From CAZFBR01 sp035353495 [NCBI: uncultured bacterium] (GTDB taxonomy: Bacteria > DAOPZR01): 8,916 nt of DNA. This document shows positions 5,936 to 8,916 of this stretch, in pieces. The stretch is from the NCBI GenBank assembly GCA_964517215.1, contig CAZFBR010000143.1:1-8916 (forward strand). The letters run 5' to 3'. The position numbers and the translations under genes were made by a program. How positions within the stretch are numbered: position 1 is the stretch's first letter; each line of letters begins with the position of its first letter. The notes beneath the pieces were generated by a model. That model searched no databases and was not told the origin of the DNA. It saw nothing but the letters and a program-made list of their open reading frames with translations.

Positions 5936-6763
5936 ATGAAATCGATTGTGTTTTGGCTGTGCCTTGCAATGGCGTCACCGGCGGCGGCGGACCTGTTCGT
6001 GGTCGAGGCGAACACGGCGAAGGTGTACAGCGCGCCGTCCACCACCAGCCCGGTGGTGGGGCAGGCGGTGCGCAACGAGATCTGCGCGGTGGCGGAGAGC
6101 GACTGGATTTACGTTTTGCTCCCCGACGGGCGCGCGGGCTGGCTGCGGCTGCGCGACGGGCGGCGGCTGACCACGCAGCAGGCGGCGGCGGAAGCGTTCG
6201 CCACTGAGACGCCGGCGGCGGAAGTGACGGCGGCAGCGGCGGCGGCAACGGCGACGGCAGCGGCGGAAACCACCGCCCGGCCGGTGCTGTCGCCGGTCCC
6301 GGTTGATGCGCGGCTGTACGCGGCGGCGCAGCGCCAGATCGTCCGCTGGCTGCCCAACCATGCCGGCGCACGCCCGCTGCGGGTCGAGGATCTGGCCCGG
6401 TGGGCCAGCGTGCAGGAACAGCAGCTGGCCCGCACGCAGCAGAACCGGTATGTGCTGTATGGCGACTTCAACGGCAACGGGCGCATGGAACTGGCGATCG
6501 CCGGACTGCTCGCGGAACAGCCGACGGCAGACAAAGAATATCGCGTCTTCCTGCTGGTGGTCGAGCAGCGCGCGGACGGCGGCTGGGTGAAGGTGTTCAG
6601 CGATCAGTCGGGGCAATTGCGGCGCGGGATGGTGGAGAACATGTTCTGGTTCACCGATGACAGCGGCGCGTTATGCGTCGGCTATGCCAACCAGTCGGGC
6701 TTCATGGCGCGCCTGGCCTGGGACGGCATGAAGTATCGGCTCGACCATTCAATGGCCAACTGA
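5936..6763 (+). CDS. Secreted bacterial SH3-domain protein with calcium-loop-like C-terminal region
   Basis: This 275-aa protein has a signal peptide (MKSIVFWLCLAMASPAAA, cleavage near residue 19) and no membrane segment after it, so it is probably periplasmic or extracellular. Residues 20-77 read as a bacterial SH3 domain: VVEANTAKVYSAPSTTSPVV, then a short beta stretch ending in GRAGWLRL. Such domains often bind peptidoglycan or peptides. An Ala/Thr/Glu-rich linker (about 82-114) follows. The C-terminal region (about 124-275) contains GDFNGNGRMELAIAG (176-190), whose D-x-N-x-N-G spacing resembles FG-GAP/VCBS or EF-hand-like calcium loops (Asp177, Asn179, Asn181). The remainder looks like beta strands, and I do not recognise the whole domain. 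The ATG follows GGGA (5925-5928) at a 7-nt spacing. Function is unknown; a cell-wall or envelope role is inference. Confidence 0.75.
   Translation: MKSIVFWLCLAMASPAAADLFVVEANTAKVYSAPSTTSPVVGQAVRNEICAVAESDWIYVLLPDGRAGWLRLRDGRRLTTQQAAAEAFATETPAAEVTAAAAAATATAAAETTARPVLSPVPVDARLYAAAQRQIVRWLPNHAGARPLRVEDLARWASVQEQQLARTQQNRYVLYGDFNGNGRMELAIAGLLAEQPTADKEYRVFLLVVEQRADGGWVKVFSDQSGQLRRGMVENMFWFTDDSGALCVGYANQSGFMARLAWDGMKYRLDHSMAN
6181..6266 (+). repeat. GCG/GGC-rich low-complexity tract in the SH3 protein linker
   Basis: The DNA is an imperfect run of GCG, GGC and ACG triplets encoding the Ala-rich linker between the SH3 and C-terminal domains. In-frame length variation between strains is plausible here. 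It also creates long spurious open frames in the other phases. Confidence 0.6.
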
Positions 6764-6830
6764 GCGGCATACACTCATCTGATTTTCAGCTGCGCGTGGT
6801 ACACTGTCAGCCAAAAAGGGCGGGTGGATC

Positions 6831-7295
6831 ATGCGTAGCGGATGGGGTGTGGCGGTGGCGGTGGCGGCGGCATGCTGGCTGGTCGGCTGCGGCGGGGAGA
6901 ATGCCGGATACCGCGGCAGCAGCGACGGGCAGGAGCAGCGGCATACCGCGGCGGACTGGCTCAAACAGGCGCGCGCCAATCTTGCCTGCGTCAAGGTGCC
7001 GCTGGTTGCGGTGATCCCGCAGGCGGAAGCGGCGGTGCACGGTCGGGTGATCGCGGCGCAGCTGGATGAACGGACCGAAGGGCCGGTCTATGCGCTCGAT
7101 GTGCTGACAGAGACCATGGTCTACGCAGTAAAAATTGATGCAATGACCGATTCGCTGGTTGGCATTGACGTTTCCAAACGCGGTCAGGCACGAACCGTGA
7201 ACAGCAGCGGCAGCCAGCAGGGACAGGATCATGGCCCGGGGGGGATGGAACCGGGCGGCGGCCCGGACGGACCGCCCGGCGGCGGTCCTCCCTAA
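6831..7295 (+). CDS. PepSY-domain lipoprotein
   Basis: The 154-aa product starts with a hydrophobic signal sequence ending in the lipobox LVGC, which places the lipidated Cys at residue 20; a flexible GGENAGYRGSS spacer follows. Residues about 57-113 match the PepSY pattern: a helix IPQAEAAVHG (62-71), strand VIAAQLDE, strand PVYALDVLT, and VYAVKIDAMTDSLVGID, the usual strand-turn-strand closing hairpin. PepSY domains occur in protease propeptides and envelope proteins and are thought to bind or inhibit, but this copy has no catalytic partner in the same chain. The C-terminal 23 residues (132-154) are Gly/Pro-rich and probably disordered. The start is preceded by a G-rich stretch (GGGTGGA, 6822-6828). 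A strong terminator follows 16 nt after the stop. The protease two genes upstream makes a functional link imaginable but unproven. Confidence 0.8.
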   Translation: MRSGWGVAVAVAAACWLVGCGGENAGYRGSSDGQEQRHTAADWLKQARANLACVKVPLVAVIPQAEAAVHGRVIAAQLDERTEGPVYALDVLTETMVYAVKIDAMTDSLVGIDVSKRGQARTVNSSGSQQGQDHGPGGMEPGGGPDGPPGGGPP

Positions 7296-7311
7296 CCTCA
7301 GGAGCGAATAG

Positions 7312-7342
7312 AAGCTGTCGGACAACTGTCCGACAGCTTTTT
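7312..7342 (+). terminator. Rho-independent terminator after the PepSY lipoprotein gene
   Basis: AAGCTGTCGGACA (7312-7324) and TGTCCGACAGCTT (7327-7339) are perfect complements, giving a stem of about 12 bp with a 4-nt loop. A T run follows directly (the last bases of the stem plus 7340-7342, then GCTTGTTT). It lies 16 nt after the stop codon at 7295 and separates the upstream envelope genes from the pseudopilin unit. Confidence 0.93.
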
Positions 7343-7381
7343 GCTTGTTTACTGGCTGGCAAGGGAAAAATCTCACCAATA

Positions 7382-7440
7382 TTACCAGATGGACATTTTA
7401 ATAAGATTGTGGTATATATATATCAGTTGTCCATTGGTAA
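7382..7440. promoter_or_regulatory. 13-bp inverted repeat bracketing the pseudopilin promoter (putative operator)
   Basis: TTACCAGATGGACA (7382-7395) and TGTCCATTGGTAA (7428-7440) are complementary over 13 bp, with one extra G in the left arm. They flank a 32-bp AT-rich core. The left arm contains the likely -35 box, and the right arm begins about 3 nt after the predicted transcription start. That layout suits a repressor binding both arms, or an RNA hairpin. A third partial copy, ACCAAT (7375-7380), lies just upstream. Confidence 0.6.
7390..7418 (+). promoter_or_regulatory. Predicted sigma-70 promoter of the pseudopilin-sensor unit
   Basis: TGGACA (7390-7395, 5 of 6 to consensus) and TATATA (7413-7418) are 17 bp apart in the only strongly AT-rich stretch of the window. 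The start of transcription would be near 7425, giving a leader of about 26 nt. The downstream ribosome-binding site is G-rich (GGGGGAG, 7442-7448), just before the ATG at 7451. Confidence 0.65.
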
Positions 7441-7450
7441 CGGGGGAGAT

Positions 7451-7924
7451 ATGACCGGACGCTGCAGTTCGTGTCGCGGATTCACCCTGATCGAATTGCT
7501 GGCGGTAACGGCAATTCTGGCGGTACTTGTGGCGGTGGCGGTGCCGCGCCTTTTCGGCGCCATCGACAAGGCAAAAATCGCGCGTGCCATCGCGGAAATA
7601 TCGACCATCAACAAGGCAGTCATGAGTTACCGGGCGGCGCACGGCGGGAACCTGCCGGCGGATATGGCGGCGCTTGTGCCTGAGCATCTGGCGCAATTGC
7701 CCATCGATCCCTGGGGCATGCCGTACGTGTACAATAATTTTGATATGGTAACTCCCGGTGAACGGCGCAAGGACGGTCCGCTGGTGCCGATCAACAAGGA
7801 ATACGACATTTTCAGCTGCGGTCCCAACCAGAAGACGACACCGAACATTGTCTCCACGCAGGGGCGCGACGATATTATCATGGCCAATGACGGCGATTTT
7901 ATCAATGTCGCGGCGGAATACTGA
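7451..7924 (+). CDS. Type II secretion GspG-like pseudopilin
   Basis: The 157-aa prepilin has a short leader (MTGRCSSCRG) and a textbook prepilin-peptidase site after Gly10, followed by FTLIELLAVTAILAVLVAVA with the conserved Glu at mature position 5. The hydrophobic helix doubles as membrane anchor and assembly core. The C-terminal globular part has the GspG-style motif LPIDPWGMPYVYNN, then YDIFSCGPN and RDDIIMAND, which correspond to the late-strand and calcium-loop region of major pseudopilins. It is normally built into a periplasmic pseudopilus, but no other secretion gene lies in this window, so it is an orphan copy here. An in-frame ATG at 7409 would precede the leader and overlap the operator region; 7451 is preferred because it gives a standard short leader. 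The sensor gene starts 1 nt after its stop, suggesting coupled translation. Confidence 0.88.
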   Translation: MTGRCSSCRGFTLIELLAVTAILAVLVAVAVPRLFGAIDKAKIARAIAEISTINKAVMSYRAAHGGNLPADMAALVPEHLAQLPIDPWGMPYVYNNFDMVTPGERRKDGPLVPINKEYDIFSCGPNQKTTPNIVSTQGRDDIIMANDGDFINVAAEY

Positions 7925-7925
7925 G

Positions 7926-8888
7926 ATGAACCTCCCCCGGAGCCCGCGGAACACAAATCTGCCGAATGTGCTGGCCTCGCGTTTGGGTCGGCGGTTTCTG
8001 CTGCGCCTGCTGCTGGTCGGCCTGCTGCCGCTGGCGCTGGTTGCGCTCCCCCTGTATTACCAGACCCGGACCATGCTGCGCGACGAGGCGCGGGCGACCA
8101 TGAACGGATTCGCCCGGCTGGCCAAGAGCCAGCTGGTGGTGACCCTCGACCGGGCGCGCACGGTGGTTGAGCAGGCCAGCCGCGATGACCGGCGCGGCAC
8201 GCTGCCGCTGCCGCCGTTTCGGGCGCAGTGGCGGCTCGGCGCCGATCTGCGCGCGACGGCGGGTGAGACGCTGCCGTGGCCGGCGCTCAGCGGGGGGAAC
8301 AGCGCGCTGCTGGCCCGGGGGCGCACGATACTGACGGAACCGTATCGCGTGGCGGAGGGGACGACCGTGGCGATGGTGACGCCATCCCCGGGCGGCGGCT
8401 ATTACGCCGCGGAAATCGATCCGCTGGAGCTGTGGCAGGTGACGCAGGCGGGCAATTTCGGCGACGACGACGTGCTGCTGATCCTCGACAGTTCCGGTCG
8501 CCTGCTGGCGGCCTCGCATGAGGCGGTGACCCCCGGCAGCACAATCCTGCCGGTGCTGCCGGCGCAGTCGCAAGCCGTCGGCGACAGTGAACTGGCGGGA
8601 CTGGGGCGCGTGCACTGGTCGTACAGCGAGTTGTGGCTCAAGGGGACGCTGGGCGCGGAACGCTGGGGGGTGCTGCTGGCGCGCAGCGCGGCGGCGCAGG
8701 CGCGGGTGCCGTGGGCCCTGCTGCAGATGCTGGTCGTGGTGGTGGTGGTGGTGTTCTGCGCGATCATCCTGCTGAGCTTTCATGCGGCGCGCAGCCTGCT
8801 GCTGCCCATCGAGGCGCTGGCGCGCGTGGCCGGCCAGATCAGCGACGGGGAATGGCATCGCCGCGCGCCGGTGACGGGCGACGACTGA
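7926..8888 (+). CDS. Two-TM extracytoplasmic sensor ending inside its HAMP domain (probable truncated kinase, cyclase or chemoreceptor)
   Basis: The 320-aa product has a cytoplasmic Arg-rich start and TM1 (about 23-45). An extracytoplasmic region (about 46-262) begins with a long helix and then resembles a Cache-type sensor fold, with YYAAEIDP (159-166) and DDVLLILDSSGRLLAAS (181-197). TM2 (about 263-285) contains a run of seven Val. HAMP helix 1 starts near 288 (LLLPIEALARVAGQISDGEW), but the protein stops after APVTGDD, where HAMP normally continues with E-I-G-x-L-x-x-x-F-N. No output domain is present. The remaining bases restore no HAMP sequence in any frame. Full-length relatives usually carry histidine kinase, cyclase or methyl-accepting domains. 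The ATG is 1 nt after the pseudopilin stop; a longer open frame back to 7758 overlaps that gene and is rejected. It is probably a 5' remnant of a disrupted gene, less likely a genuine short sensor. Confidence 0.8.
   Translation: MNLPRSPRNTNLPNVLASRLGRRFLLRLLLVGLLPLALVALPLYYQTRTMLRDEARATMNGFARLAKSQLVVTLDRARTVVEQASRDDRRGTLPLPPFRAQWRLGADLRATAGETLPWPALSGGNSALLARGRTILTEPYRVAEGTTVAMVTPSPGGGYYAAEIDPLELWQVTQAGNFGDDDVLLILDSSGRLLAASHEAVTPGSTILPVLPAQSQAVGDSELAGLGRVHWSYSELWLKGTLGAERWGVLLARSAAAQARVPWALLQMLVVVVVVVFCAIILLSFHAARSLLLPIEALARVAGQISDGEWHRRAPVTGDD
8736..8753 (+). repeat. (GTG)6 trinucleotide repeat in TM2 of the sensor
   Basis: Six perfect GTG codons encode Val271-276. Slippage would change TM2 by whole residues without a frameshift, which could alter signalling register in a two-TM sensor. 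Confidence 0.7.
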
Positions 8889-8891
8889 CGA

Positions 8892-8914
8892 GGCGGAATT
8901 TTCAATTCCACGCC
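8892..8914. repeat. AT-rich palindrome at the right edge, just after the truncated sensor
   Basis: GGAATT (8895-8900) and AATTCC (8904-8909) form a perfect 6-bp stem around TTC. GGC (8892-8894) and GCC (8912-8914) extend it with a small bulge. It starts 4 nt after the premature stop and differs in composition from the GC-rich gene before it. It could be a terminator stem, an operator, or the terminal repeat of an inserted element. The window ends too soon to decide. Confidence 0.4.
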
Positions 8915-8916
8915 GA

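Noticed and set aside
5400-6371. Long open frame (323 codons) on the - strand across the protease and SH3 genes
   Set aside because: The translation is dominated by Pro/Ala/Arg runs caused by the GC-rich linker on the other strand, and it crosses two better supported genes.
6779-6805. Promoter for the PepSY lipoprotein gene (TACACT near 6800)
   Set aside because: A fair -10 box is present, but the best -35 match is 3 of 6 at a 15-bp spacing, too weak to list.
7902-8858. Long open frame (318 codons) on the - strand across the sensor gene
   Set aside because: It is rich in Gln, Arg and His, has no domain, and is antisense to a protein with clear TM, sensor and HAMP features.
8877-8914. TGA after GDD read as selenocysteine, with the following hairpin as a SECIS element
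   Set aside because: Read-through gives RGGIFNSTP, which does not resemble a HAMP continuation. The hairpin loop is only 3 nt and lacks the features of bacterial SECIS elements.
8870-8916. Simple one-base sequencing frameshift in the HAMP region
   Set aside because: None of the three frames yields the expected E-I-G-x-L-x-x-x-F-N. One frame gives DEAEFSIPRR, which shares only the DE. A simple indel is therefore not a good explanation, though only 28 bases remain to judge by.
1-8916. tRNA, rRNA, CRISPR array, or complete insertion sequence
   Set aside because: No regularly spaced repeats, no tRNA cloverleaf or conserved rRNA stretches, and no transposase-like protein were seen on reading both strands.

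Overview
The window is GC-rich DNA from a diderm (Gram-negative type) bacterium. The evidence for this is two lipoprotein signal peptides with clear lipoboxes, a secreted SH3 protein, and a type II secretion-like pseudopilin with a prepilin-peptidase site. I cannot assign a phylum. Ten protein genes can be supported, nine on the + strand and one on the - strand. I see no rRNA, tRNA, CRISPR array or complete mobile element.

Layout. 29-1252 (-) encodes a BaiN/RdsA (HI0933-like) FAD-dependent oxidoreductase. 1253-1813 has no convincing gene but is rich in short inverted and direct repeats. 1872-2396 encodes a DUF3124 lipoprotein behind a good sigma-70-type promoter. 2477-5001 is a compact biosynthetic block, hisI-trpE-trpG, behind a second good promoter (TTGACG-N18-TATACT). 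It joins one histidine-pathway step to both subunits of anthranilate synthase. The leader before hisI is too short for a classical trp attenuator. The trpE/trpG junction carries a small palindromic element that encodes the last residues of TrpE and supplies the trpG ribosome-binding region.

5119-7295 holds three predicted envelope proteins of poorly known role: a membrane-anchored trypsin-like protease, a secreted SH3-domain protein with a calcium-loop-like motif, and a PepSY lipoprotein. The block ends in a strong rho-independent terminator (7312-7342).

7382-8888 is a separate unit. An AT-rich promoter is bracketed by a 13-bp inverted repeat and drives a GspG-like pseudopilin, which is probably translationally coupled (1-nt gap) to a two-TM extracytoplasmic sensor. 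The sensor stops in the middle of its HAMP domain, just before the right edge, where an AT-rich palindrome begins. It is therefore probably a truncated signalling protein rather than an intact one.

The most rewarding points are the inverted-repeat promoter of the pseudopilin-sensor unit, the abrupt HAMP truncation next to a palindrome, the structured gene-free region at 1340-1720, and the palindrome at the trpE/trpG junction. Nothing here proves a new system. The pseudopilin plus truncated sensor is the least ordinary gene pair.
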